A stretch of 64,000 bases of DNA, from NCBI GenBank assembly GCA_023634235.1, contig JAMKCF010000031.1, forward strand, positions 372,001 through 436,000. The letters are read 5' to 3'. Each line of letters begins with the position of its first letter. Position 1 is the stretch's first letter. Source of the stretch: Pisaster brevispinus. Taxonomy: Eukaryota; Echinodermata; Asteroidea; Forcipulatida; Asteriidae. Of this stretch, positions 34,875-45,363 are shown piece after piece. Both the position numbers and the translations under genes were made by a program. The notes below the pieces were generated by a model. That model was given only the letters and a program-made list of their open reading frames with translations. It did not search any database and was not told the DNA's origin.

Positions 34875-35057
34875 CAATAGACCTTTATCATGCTGCCGCC
34901 ATCTTGGTCATGTTCCCTGTATCCAGTAACAGTAATGGATGCTAATATTCACTGTACAAAAAAGGTACCAGATTATTTTTCCTTCCAGCCTCGGTTTGGT
35001 TAGATTGAGCTGAATAGGAGAAAATCAAGATGGCCGCACCATGATAAAGGTCTATTG
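34875..35057. mobile_element. MITE with CAATAGACCTTTATCATG termini
   Basis: Terminal inverted repeats CAATAGACCTTTATCATG and CATGATAAAGGTCTATTG are exact, and the repeat continues imperfectly (GCCGCCATCTTG / CAAGATGGCCGC). The homologous spacers at about 3235 and 42875 lack the element, reading directly GTGCATTGGTATAAG or CATGCATTGGTATAAG, so this is a clean insertion. An element at 51671-51977 shares the terminal AGACCTTT. Confidence 0.75.
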
Positions 35058-36144
35058 GTATCGGTTTTGGTTCGTCTGACCGTGGAGGTGTCTGACGAAA
35101 CGTGTCTTTTCGGTCTCAAGCGGTAAAATGTATTAATGAATGTTACTACCAAAACGTCTATTCCATTCGAGTTCACTACCCCCAGAAACTCGAAATTTTA
35201 CTTTATAGATAGGCCTTATTGTTTTCAGTGGAGTAAACAAAGAAAGTAGTATGGGGTAGTCGCCTCCCCCATCAAGGGCTGAATTTGGCAGCGGGCTTTG
35301 TGTGGTGAGGTAGTTGTAATGATCCAGAGATGCAGATTGTGCTTTTGGGACAAACGCAAACAACACAAATTCGCAAGGGGGAATTTCGGATTGATGGTGA
35401 CCTATGAGTGGCCCTTGGTCTGCTGTTTGACGACCATTTAGGAATAAGCATTTGGTCCTAAACATACAACAGGTCATTTTATTAAAACAATCCACAAAAC
35501 TGATAAGCCGTCTGAACATCCAAGAAGGAAATGACTAACAACTGGTTGTCTTTGCCTTTTCCTTTTCCCAATAGAAATCCCTTTTTTTTCAAAGTTTGTC
35601 TCATTCACTAATTAATTTCTCTTTCTCCCTTTCCCCACCTTTGATTTACGGTCCTGTGTGTTTTCAAACTCTTGTGGTCAAACCACCTCCTGTCTCTCTA
35701 TAAAAAAAATCTGGGTTCAAGCATTTTATTTGTAGTTAAGTTCGACAAAGGAGCTTTTGCTTTAAACTTAATCTAAACAATCGGACGGAAATGTTGCAGT
35801 TAAGTTTTTATTTGGTTTTTATTGTATATAATAGAGAAACCAGATGATGTTTTTTCCTTTCAACTAATTAAAACTGAATAAAAATCCCAATTTTCTATAA
35901 AACTCAAACCTACATGCATGAGAGGATGGTGAGAGGATGGAGTTCATACTAAAACCATTTTTTCTGTGAAATATTTTCCTCTAAAATGAAGTCATTTTCA
36001 AGCTAAAAAATAGTGGCCAATACAGTTCTTTAACTTTCAACCTACCCCTAGTGTGTCGTCAGTCATAACTTTTTTGTGAGTGTTTGTATAAGGCCCTATT
36101 TTGTAAATTTGCGTTAAGTTAGCAGAATTCAGTTTCAGCGTCAA
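35058..36144. other. 5' far flank and junction to tandem unit D, no gene seen
   Basis: 35058-35400 matches 3280-3600. The match to receptor upstream flank ends near 36000, where sequence like the left end of unit C (from about 27130, landmark GGCCAATACAG) begins, marking the next unit boundary. ORFs here are short and unsupported. Confidence 0.5.
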
Positions 36145-36178
36145 CGGCTTGGTTTAGTGGTGATTCTGGCTGAGGGTT
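36145..36178 (+). pseudogene. truncated tRNA-Pro relic
   Basis: GGCTTGGTTTAGTGGTGATT then CTGGCTGAGGGT corresponds to the first half of the tRNA-Pro at 27285, with substitutions and single-base losses. The variable loop, T arm and 3' acceptor strand are deleted. It lies at the equivalent place in the next tandem unit. Confidence 0.7.
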
Positions 36179-36720
36179 TCAAAAGTTTTTGAGAAACACA
36201 AAATTGAATAATGATACTCAGAGTATACTAAGTGATGCGGTTAATTCAATTTATTGCATAGCTATACTCTACTGGCTGTTAAAGGGGCACATTTCATTTG
36301 GACTGAGTACATTGGGCTATTAAAAAGCGTTAGTTTTGAAATGAATTGTCGGAAAGATATGTTCAACGTAGAGTATAATGATTCACATAAATGTCCCTTG
36401 AAATTGTGTGGTTTTTGTGTAGTTTCATGACAGCACACGCCCGCTATTTTGTAGAGTCAACTTATTGACTCCACACAAAATGGCGGACCGTATGTTTCGC
36501 TGGTTGTATTTCAAGAGTCAGATTTATGTGTTTTATGATTCCTGCTCACTACAAAATAGTGTAGGGGTTTTTTCAATTTTTTTTAACACTCTAAATGAGT
36601 GCTTCTAAAGAGCAACATTTGAGAGATTTGAAGGCAATCTGCCCCTTTAACACATGCACGGATAGTGTTTTCATAAAATACATACTTCATACAATTAACT
36701 AAACAATAGAATTACTAAAG

Positions 36721-36827
36721 CTGTGTCCGAATCAGCGGCCGGGGCTTGATCAACCACGTTATTATACTTTGAAGCATAACGATTCCCGTAGCAGCACCAG
36801 CAGCCACTGAGCCGCAAATTCGGACAA
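36721..36827. mobile_element. palindromic MITE, sister of 27938-28003
   Basis: CTGTGTCCGAATCAGCGGCC at the left and GCCACTGAGCCGCAAATTCG plus GAC at the right form an imperfect inverted repeat. No coding capacity. Confidence 0.55.
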
Positions 36828-36837
36828 ACCAATGCAC

Positions 36838-38395
36838 TTATAAAAACTTACTGGTCAGAATTGACCCATATCCTGGTCCCGTGGGGCCAGACCCACTTGA
36901 TTTCTGGAGAAACTTGATTTCTGGGTCAAAATGACCCGCCATCTGTGTCAAAATGACCCAAACATGAGTCAAACAGACACAGAATCTAAGTATGTTAAAA
37001 TCCAATTTAACTACTTTCCAGGTCAAGCCCGAGAGAACCCACACATAGATAACACTTGAAAAAAATTAGCAAACTAAAGTTCTACAACTTAATTGTTATA
37101 AACTTGATGTTTTTGAGTTAACCGCAGTTATATTTAACTCTGGGAAAATGCCTCAAGAAATTCTGTGAAGTGTCGTCAGTTGATCTTTTACTCGAAAACA
37201 TAACCATACTTAGGCCCATGTGACATTTTGTTTCCACAGGCTGATTGTTGTACCATATATGTATTTATATACTTTTCAAATGAATGTCTATGAATTTAAT
37301 TCTCAGTAGAACGACTAATATGTTGCCTTTTAATTACAAGATAGAAACAACCCAAAATGCAAATATTAGTTTTTCAAATATTGTTTTCGTCCATTCTGTG
37401 TATTTAACAAACAATATGTTTAGTGCTTGAGAACATTTTATATAAAGAATACAACATTCATAAACTTAAAAGTGCTATTAATTACATAATTAAACATCTT
37501 AAGAGCAACTGACGCAGAATCTGTGTTAAAATCTAATTTAACTACTTTCCAGGTCAAGCCCACAAGAACCAACACATAGGTAACACTTCAAAAAAATAAC
37601 AAACTAAAATTCTACAGCTTAATTGTTATAAACTTGATTTTTTTGAGTTAACCGCAGTTATATTTCCCTCTCGGAGAATGCCTCAAGAAATTCTGTGAAA
37701 TGTCGCCAGTTAATCTTTTACTTAAACCATAACCATAACCATATACTTAGGCCCATGTGACATTTTTTTCACAGACTGATGGCTGTAGCATATATGTATT
37801 TATATAATTTTAAAAAGAATGTTTATGAATTTAATTCTTAGCAGCACGACTAATATTGTGTTACCTTCTAATTAAAAGATAGAAACAACCCAGTGTTGTA
37901 TAGCATTTACATTGCAAATACTAGTATTTTAATAATTTTGTTCATCCATTCTGTGTATTTTACAAACAATATGTTAAGTGCATGAGATAATTTTATATCA
38001 AGAGAGCGCAACATACATAACTTTTAAAAGTACTTTTAATTACCTTATTAAACATCTTAAGGGCAACTGGAGAGAAAATGACGAACTCCAAATCAACTGT
38101 TCTATGACATAGTAAGGGGGCTGGGCCTTTTCATACAGGTATTTTTTTTAAGTAAGATCAAAAACTCCCGGTTCAGATTTGACCCTAGTGCATTCCGGGT
38201 CCCAGGAGTCTGATCCATATCCAGGTCAGGCTGACCCGGAAAAATGCTTCACAATAGAAAACTAACTTGGATTCTATGTCACTTTGATCCATTTCTGGGT
38301 CATATTGACACAGATTTCTGGTCAGACAGAACCAGAATTGGGTAAGGCCCCATGGGGCTCGGATGCAGGGCAATTTTGACCCAGAAATTTTCTGA
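36838..38395. mobile_element. foldback-type element, enlarged copy in unit D
   Basis: Long imperfect inverted arms rich in TGACCC/GGGTCA at 36838-36990 and 38165-38395, matching those at 28020-29060. The centre was duplicated in tandem (36975-38068). Noncoding. Confidence 0.5.
36975..38068. repeat. tandem duplication of about 540 bp
   Basis: Unit 1 is 36975-37510 (from GACACAGAATCT) and unit 2 is 37511-38068 (from GACGCAGAATCT). Shared landmarks are CTACTTTCCAGGTCAAGCCC, GAGTTAACCGCAGTTATATT, GCCTCAAGAAATTCTGTG and AAACATCTTAAG. Unit C at 28.1-28.8 kb has only one copy. Confidence 0.75.
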
Positions 38396-39207
38396 CAATT
38401 TCAGGCAAAACTTGCACGCTCATAATTGTGTATGCAAATAAAGTACCGAGCAACAGACTATTTGGCTTCGCGGGTTTCACTACAAGCCCACTACAAACAG
38501 CTGCAAAGAGTCGCGGATGGGTTTGGATTTATTACAATTCAAAACAAACGATTCCCGAGAAAGTTATTTTACAAAAAGAGTTACGGTTATAATGTGTGCA
38601 TTCAGACACAAGGACAACATCTGCAATTGTCAAATCCTACTGTGTGACCTTACTTATATATGGCATTACAAACCCTGTGAAAGTTTAAGCTCAATCAGTC
38701 CTAGGGGTCACAAACAAATTTTGGAGAAAAAAAAACTGTTTTCAAACATCGAGTTTTGGACTATGTGAGATCAACACTTAATGTTGTGAAAGAAGTAACT
38801 ATAAATAAATGAATAAATAGTGAACTTGCGGGTACAACCAAGTATTAAAAACTCTTCTGTGGGAGTGTTGGCTCTGAAAAGAGCCGGCTCTTTTCAGAGC
38901 CAACACTTTTATTTATAGTTACTTCTTATTTTCACACCATGCAAAGCTTCAAACACCACTTACTTATTGTTATTTTGCTCATTTCTCAAATACTGTTGAA
39001 TTTCAAGGGATGTTTTTTATCATGTTTATTTTTGTCCGTTATGTCATGGAGGTATTTCCTTCCTCAATGGTTATGTACAAAATGTGAACCTAATATTTTT
39101 TTTCAATCTTGCCAATGTAGTATTTACCAATCTTGCCAATGTTGTAGACACCCTTTAAAACACGTACGTTTCTGTATTTGTGTAAAAAGCCAGGGTTATT
39201 TTCAAAG
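38396..39207. other. 3' flank of gene D
   Basis: Homologous to the 3' flank of gene C, apart from the palindromic insertion at about 38786-38934. A short local duplication repeats CAATCTTGCCAATGT at 39102 and 39130. No gene. Confidence 0.5.
38786..38934. mobile_element. palindromic insertion centred on histone-type 3' stem-loops
   Basis: The outer arms GTGAAAGAAGTAACTATAAA and TTTATAGTTACTTCTTATTT then TCAC pair with each other. The core 38864-38907 is a perfect 44 bp palindrome made of two copies of GGCTCTTTTCAGAGCC facing opposite ways. That 16-mer is the conserved metazoan replication-dependent histone mRNA 3' stem-loop. The insertion is absent from the homologous flank of gene C (about 29715). 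No histone reading frame lies nearby. Confidence 0.65.
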
Positions 39208-41508
39208 CTATTGGGCAGAAACAGTTTCATACACTTCTCCATCTCCCTTTTCCTCTCCTTTGCCTCCACTAGAGTTTTCATAGGTCGGAGCATAGGTCTG
39301 AGATGGATGATTTCGTCCTAAAGCAGGACTATTCGCGTATCTACGTGTGGTCTGCTGTTTACTCATAACCTCGTAGTCTTCGTCCTGAGCTTTGTTTACA
39401 TGCCCTTTCTCCGAGTCAGTGGTGTGGCCTTTACGGAAGCCAACTTTTAGATCGGAGATTTTAGTTGCAGATGTGGAGTTGGCTGCTTGGCTGTGTTGTT
39501 TCTTACGATGCCGACGGAGAAATATGATAACAGCAATGACAGCAACCGTTATTATGATGGTGATAAACATTGTGGGAAGAACCGAAGAAGCCAGCGAGTG
39601 TGGCTGCACGGCGTCAGATTTAGAGCTTGTCACTGTAAGGTTTACCACAGCTCTACTCATTTCACCCAAGACGTTCCGAGCAAGACAAGTGTACATCCCG
39701 TAGTCATGTTTCTCCACTGCTGTGATATGCAGCATTTTCCCCTGTAGAATAGTGAATCTTCCCTGCCAGTCATGGGATATCTCTGTGTCGTTTGGTGAGA
39801 GCCATGTTACGGTCGGAGCAGGAATGCCGGTAGCTGTACATGTTAGAGTCACAGATTGTCCAGCCGGGGCTGTCACATTCTGCTTGTCCACCATCGCCCT
39901 GGGTGGTTGACATGCGAAGTCATGAATGTCCAAGTCTGTTATCACCGACCCATAATGATGTGCTGGTGCTTCGCATCGAGGCCCATCGTACGGTGGATTG
40001 TTGCGCAGCCAGTCTCGCAGACCCGTGAGCCTGCAGTCACACTGCAGTGGGTTGCCTTCTAGCTCGAGTTTGGATAATGCTCTATTTCTCCCAGATAGCG
40101 AACCACCGGGCACAACTTGGATCAGATTATAACTCATATCCAGTATTTGCAGGTTGTTACAGAAGCCCAAGATAGTTATTGCGTCGTGAATCAGATTGTG
40201 AGCCAGTGAGAGATTTTGTAGGTTTGTAAGACTAAGGGTACAGTCCTGTAGGTCGACGAGTTGAAGCCTATTTCGGGATAAGTCCAAGGTAAGAATTTGA
40301 GGCATCAATTGAAACATCTGTGAGTTGACGCTAGCGAGTTGATTCCCTGCGAGGTACAGACGCTCCAATGACACCAGACCCATGAAATAATCTGGATGTA
40401 ACATGGTGAGTCTGTTGTTTGTGATGGAGAGCTCAACTAAGTTGGACTGGTTGAAAAATACTCCTCCAAACAAAGACGTCAGGACATTGTCGTCGAGGTA
40501 CAGTGACTGTAGCATGGAGAGTTGACTCAGTGCAGTGGGTGAGATGAACAAGAGACGATTATTGGCTACATGCAGTTCAGTCAGATCGACAAATCCTGAT
40601 AGAGTTGTTGATGACAGGTTTGCTAGTAGGTTCGTATCGGCGTTTAAGAACTCCAGACCTTCGGCCCAGCCTGGCAGAATCAACGAATCGAATGAGTTGT
40701 TACTGAGGTCCAGCCATTTTACCGTGTTTTCAAAATAACGATGTATGTAGAAACTATCCAAGTTTTGTAATCCATTACCACCGATGTTAAATATGCTCGG
40801 GCTGAAACCACTGCCTACCGACTGTAGTCGGTTGTCATTAAGTGACATTTCAACCAACGTGAAGATATGACAAAAACAATTAACTACATGAATATACGAA
40901 ATTCTATTGTGATCAAGGATTAAACTAACGTTCCCGTAACCTTCAAAAAAATACAAATAAATGCCGCTCAGTTGGTTGAACTGCACACTTACAATAATAT
41001 TTGATAAATAGTTAAAATTAAAAGACTGGATTACATTAAAATCAGCAGAGAAATGTTTCAAATCTCCGCATGGTGGAATTCTGGATATACGTGTAATTGA
41101 GTTATAGTCTACCGAGAATTCAAGGAGAGAGCTGAGCTGACAGGTTGCAGACAAACTATGTAAGACATTGTGTGTCACAAACAGCTTCTGTAGGCTTTCC
41201 ATCTCATTGGATCCCAGCAGTGACGTCACATCAGATATGTTATTGTAGTCAAGGTACAATTCAGCCAGCCTGGAGAATGTTCCATTAAAATCGTCTGGTG
41301 ACAGCTCTGATATGTTGTTGTGGCTTAGATCCATGATGAGGGCGTTTGGGTAGTTGTCGGGGATGCAGTCAAGATTGAGTGAGGAGCAGTCAGCCTTTGC
41401 AGTGACGTAGTCGTAAACACACTGCGCATGACTGCAGGTTGATGACTGAGAGATGCAGATACAAGCACCAAGACAACAAAGAAATATTGTCCATTCAGTG
41501 GATCCCAT
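39208..41508 (-). CDS. LRR-Ig transmembrane receptor, gene D
   Basis: Intact single coding exon, 766 residues; ATG at 41506-41508 with splice-like AG 6 nt upstream. Domains: signal peptide 1-23, LRRNT with Cys 25-48, about 18 LRRs 55-485, LRRCT 486-533 (C490, C492, C512, C533), Ig domain about 541-627 with C557, W569 and C608, linker, membrane span about 644-664, basic RRHRKK stop-transfer, and tail to 766. Tail tyrosines are Y712 (YEVM), Y724, Y739, Y743 (YENS, a YxN GRB2-type SH2 site) and Y760 (YETV). Several NxS/T sites suggest glycosylation. The last residues VSAQ are shared with C. Presumed cell-surface recognition receptor (family knowledge); ligand and pathway unknown. It is head-to-head with E and is the left gene of duplication copy 2. 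Confidence 0.95.
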   Translation of the reverse strand: MGSTEWTIFLCCLGACICISQSSTCSHAQCVYDYVTAKADCSSLNLDCIPDNYPNALIMDLSHNNISELSPDDFNGTFSRLAELYLDYNNISDVTSLLGSNEMESLQKLFVTHNVLHSLSATCQLSSLLEFSVDYNSITRISRIPPCGDLKHFSADFNVIQSFNFNYLSNIIVSVQFNQLSGIYLYFFEGYGNVSLILDHNRISYIHVVNCFCHIFTLVEMSLNDNRLQSVGSGFSPSIFNIGGNGLQNLDSFYIHRYFENTVKWLDLSNNSFDSLILPGWAEGLEFLNADTNLLANLSSTTLSGFVDLTELHVANNRLLFISPTALSQLSMLQSLYLDDNVLTSLFGGVFFNQSNLVELSITNNRLTMLHPDYFMGLVSLERLYLAGNQLASVNSQMFQLMPQILTLDLSRNRLQLVDLQDCTLSLTNLQNLSLAHNLIHDAITILGFCNNLQILDMSYNLIQVVPGGSLSGRNRALSKLELEGNPLQCDCRLTGLRDWLRNNPPYDGPRCEAPAHHYGSVITDLDIHDFACQPPRAMVDKQNVTAPAGQSVTLTCTATGIPAPTVTWLSPNDTEISHDWQGRFTILQGKMLHITAVEKHDYGMYTCLARNVLGEMSRAVVNLTVTSSKSDAVQPHSLASSVLPTMFITIIITVAVIAVIIFLRRHRKKQHSQAANSTSATKISDLKVGFRKGHTTDSEKGHVNKAQDEDYEVMSKQQTTRRYANSPALGRNHPSQTYAPTYENSSGGKGEEKGDGEVYETVSAQ

Positions 41509-41660
41509 TGTTTCCTAAAGGAATATGACAGTTCAACAAACACTCCCGTCAGTCACGAAATTGTCTAAGTGTTTTCCTACACAAACGTCTAGGAAATGAA
41601 CATTAAGCACAAACAATTTTTTGGGTGTATGTATGTTTCTACACTTTCAGTTGTTATGCA
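41509..41660 (-). promoter_or_regulatory. conserved 5' flank of gene D
   Basis: Same block as upstream of A and C (CCTAAAGGAATATGACAGTT, then CAACAAACACTCCCGTCAGT). The mirror-image copy stands in front of gene E at 47020-47181. Presumed 5'UTR intron acceptor and promoter-proximal DNA. Confidence 0.5.
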
Positions 41661-43038
41661 CATTTTGCGTTTGGGATAGAAGTATTAGTTGATCAACCTT
41701 CCTCTGTAATTTAAGATCTCTACTAAATGTCATAGGGAAGAATACTCCGAATCATTAATGAAGAACTTTGGTTTGCAACTAATCCGCTTTAACCTACCCC
41801 CCCCCCTCCGGTGGTTGTGAAGCTAACATAAATAGTTACATCGCTTCGTTTGAAGAAAAACTGAAGCCTAAAAACGCTACAGCATGTTCCAACATGGGAT
41901 CTACTTTCACTCAGTTGACCGTATACACTTGGATCTGAAGATACATGCAGCAAATTCACTTCATTATCAGCACATAAGCCGGTTTCCTTCCCAGCCCCCC
42001 CCCTCCTGAGATCGAAAACAATACACAAATGAATGGTTCCATACATTAAACAGCCCCCCACCCCCGAATTTCACCCCCCCCCCCGAACATCTCTGGTCAC
42101 GAAAAATTGTCTTTTCCCTTAACTTCCAGAACAACACATACATCTTTTTCAGGAGTAAAAGTAAAACAGTTGCACTATCACATCAGTATATTCACTCCAG
42201 AACACCCATTCTTAATGAGTTGTATAAAAATTGTACATACCTGTGGAGTTATCGTAACCAACAAGATGAAATTCACGGAGAAAATGTTCCAGAGTTCAGG
42301 TTATTTTTTACCAACTAACTTCCTCATGTGATCAATGTACCACAAAGTGTAAGAAACTTGTTTTGTCAATTCTAAGGAGCACCATAAATGCCATGAACAA
42401 AATGTTTTACTAAACAATCGGCTTCCCATGCCATTGAGGTCAACAAAAGATACTTCTGAGGTAAGAAATTGTTCGCAGTCAAGGGTTATGAGATTTAATT
42501 ATGAATGATTGATACAATAACGAGGAAAATTGTACATCACTGTGAATTTTCGCCACTTATCCATCAGGTTATATTTTAGCATTCTCTGGCCCCCATACTT
42601 TCTGCTCACCATTTTCCATGGGCTTTCCCATCATGCCATCATAACAGCTTAATACCTATACTTAATGGCTCATTGATTATTCAAACATGAACGTGATCTC
42701 CGTAACGGTCGAATGACTAGACTGAAAGGTGAATCAGCATCAAAGCCACCATTTGAATATGAAAAAAACCCGTGAAAAACAACAACCAGCGATCTAAAGG
42801 TATACACACTGTATAACTGTTTTGTGCCCAAATAATGTTCGTGCTATTATCAGTGATACAACCAGACATGCATTGGTATAAGTTTTGATTCGTCCAATGA
42901 GACTTGCCTTTCGGTCTCAACGATAGAGTACATCTAAGAGTCTAGTCCATTGATTTCACTTTCTACCTGAGGATTTGGAAATTAACTAAGTAGACTGCTG
43001 TGTTTTTAGTGGAGTAAACCCAAGGGGGTAGATGGGAA
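41661..43038. other. intergenic spacer D/E, left part, no gene seen
   Basis: Homologous to 2041-3410. C-rich runs at 41800-41808 and 42055-42085. ORFs here have no protein character. Confidence 0.55.
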
Positions 43039-43408
43039 TAATAAATAATAATAATAATTACAACATTTATAGAGCGCTAAATACGGACGTTTCTAAGCGC
43101 TGACCAGAATGACAAAACAGATGGGTTTTAAGTAGAGATTTAAAAATGTCCAATGAAGGAGCTGCTTGAATGTGGGTGGGTAGCTTGTTCCAAAGTGTTG
43201 GAGCTATGACTGAAAAGGCGCGATCGCCATAGCGTGTCATAGTGCGGGGTCCCGGGGAAAGCTGGAAATGAGCGATTGAAGAAGATCGAAGGCGTCGGGT
43301 AGCTGATGAAAGTGAAGAAGAACGAAGGGCTATGAGGTCTTGGAGATACACAGGAGCCAAATTATGAACAGCTTTATACACAAGAAGAAGAATTTTGAAG
43401 TGGATGCC
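43039..43408 (-). mobile_element. 5'-truncated LINE (CR1/L2-like) insertion, RT C-terminus
   Basis: The minus frame reads FKILLLVYKAVHNLAPVYLQ, later GDRAFSVIAPTLWNKLPTHI and SLDIFKSLLKTHLF. This is the typical C-terminal end of the reverse transcriptase ORF2 of CR1/L2/Jockey-like non-LTR elements. On the minus strand the 3' end is an (ATT)n-type microsatellite at 43040-43060, also typical of these elements. The homologous spacer at 3406-3412 lacks the insertion, so it is specific to this copy. Confidence 0.85.
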
Positions 43409-44900
43409 TGCCCCACCCTGGACTGAATTTGACAGCGGGCTTTATGTAGTGACGTAGTCATAATGATCCAGAGATGCAGATGTCCTTTTGGGACAAACAC
43501 AAACAACACAAGGGAGGGGAACATTCAGATTGAGGATTACCTGTGAATGGTCCTTGGTCTGCCTGATTGAAAACAATTTCGAATTGCAACAAGATTTAAG
43601 GACAGTTGCGTTTACATGCTGGAAATTGTGCACGGTTATTCACTATTTTCTCCTGACTCGCACAACATATTAAGCCCACATTTTCACGAGTTTGTTTTTT
43701 AATGTATGGTTGATCACACAAAACATGAACACTGTCTGCGACTATTTTTGTCAGCTCAGCCATTCCTGTATAACACCTTTAAGATTCATTGATGCGCAAC
43801 TGGAACTCATTCAATACGTCACGTGGTGCATATCACAGGCATCACGCCTGCTACATCAGAAAAGTTCAAAGAAGTCAATAATCACGGGACACGACGCTGG
43901 CTGAAAAACACTCAAATGATCTTCTGAACAAAATAATATAACACTCAACATCTAAAGTCGCATATTGTTTGTGTAATTATAAAATTACAAGTCCAATTTC
44001 ACAGTTTCAGTTTCCCGTGGAAAAAGGAAGCAGAGGGATTGTGTAAAATGATTATTTTGATAAAAATTGAAATGGTTATGAACTTCCTTTTTGTTTTTAC
44101 CTGTGCTTATAATAATCCATAGCAAGCGATTACGACAAATTCAAAACATGTTTAATGTATACTCTATAGCTAGCAATGGACTCAGTGACGCAATGTATAC
44201 TTTTTCTTGACATGAAATACATTTTCTAACGATCGTAGTGGTGTAAACTCATTTTTAATAAATATTTTACAATAATAACTAACAGTTGTCTGTTGGGCCC
44301 AACTTAAGTACGTGTTCCATCCACATCATCTATTTGTTTGTTAAAAACATATTTATACAGGACATAGGCCTATACCATCTAAGAGGATGTTTTATATTAT
44401 ATTCCTGTTATAAATAGGAAAGCAAAACTTTCAAGCAAGCAAGCAAAAACAAACAAACAAACAAACACCCCAACACCCAACACCCCTACAAACAAACAAA
44501 CAAACACCCCAACAACCCCCCAACAAACAAACAAACAAATACCCCCAAAACCAAACCAAAATAAGCCAAGTTAAGTAGTGAACACAGCATCCGAACACAG
44601 TCTCCTGCATCCGAATACAAACACTGTGCTTGTCCTTCAACACTTTCTTATTGTCACGGGTTCATATTTTAGTGTTGATATTTTGTACAAAAGTATTCTT
44701 AGACAAACCTTTCAGTGTGTTGTTTTGCAAAGACACCTTAATAATTCAGCAACTACGGGGTCGATATTGGAGCTAACAGCATAAGCAGATTTAACAACAA
44801 CATTTTAAGTAGGATTTGAAACTTTGCATGGTGAAGACAAAATCAAGTGAGGTTTGCTGAGACACCGTGTAATAAATCTCTTTATATAGCCTTTATTAAT
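43409..44900. other. spacer D/E, middle, with a copy-specific insertion and simple repeats
   Basis: Homologous to 3412-4682. About 320 bp at 44091-44410 interrupt the match (copy 1 reads straight through at about 4280) and show no recognisable ends. 44440-44550 is a CAAA/ACACCCC-type simple repeat, expanded relative to 4315-4340. No gene. Confidence 0.55.
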
Positions 44901-44994
44901 ATGGTGGACACTATATAGCAGTGTATTGTTTGGTTTGGGTGTATACAGGCAAATTTACCCAAACCTAACAGTGTCATAGTATTGTGTCCACCAT
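44901..44994. mobile_element. 94 bp palindromic MITE
   Basis: Begins ATGGTGGACACTATA and ends with TATTGTGTCCACCAT, with paired CAGTGT/ACAGTGT segments inside. Absent from the same place in copy 1 (about 4683). Confidence 0.6.
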
Positions 44995-45003
44995 TTCTCA
45001 AAA

Positions 45004-45363
45004 TGGTTCCGAGAGGAACCAGGTGTTTAACAACTTGACGTTTCGATCAGTGTCCTCTGATCGTCTTCAGGAGAAGAAAATCGATCGAAAACATCGAGTT
45101 GTTAACAACTGGGCCCAATTTCATGGCTCTACTTACCGTAAGCAAAGAATCGGCGCTTACGGTAGCATGGGTTAGCAGAAAATGTTTTGCTTGTGCGCGT
45201 GCGTACTCCACGTTACTGCGCATTCTTCGCTTGCACAGCTAGCACAGAAATTCGGCGCTTGCACAGTAAGCGGAGAATGGTGATCGCAAGCGCAGAATTT
45301 GACAGTAAGCAGAGCCATGAAATTGGGCCCTTGTTCTTCTCAGAACCACCGCAGCTCATACAG
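45004..45363. repeat. inverted-repeat element, copy 2 of 4683-5264
   Basis: Same paired arms as the first copy (GGGCCCAATTTCATGGCTCT at about 45111 and its partner at about 45318). It lacks the nested Harbinger-type MITE; its empty target TAA is at 45267-45269. Confidence 0.6.
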
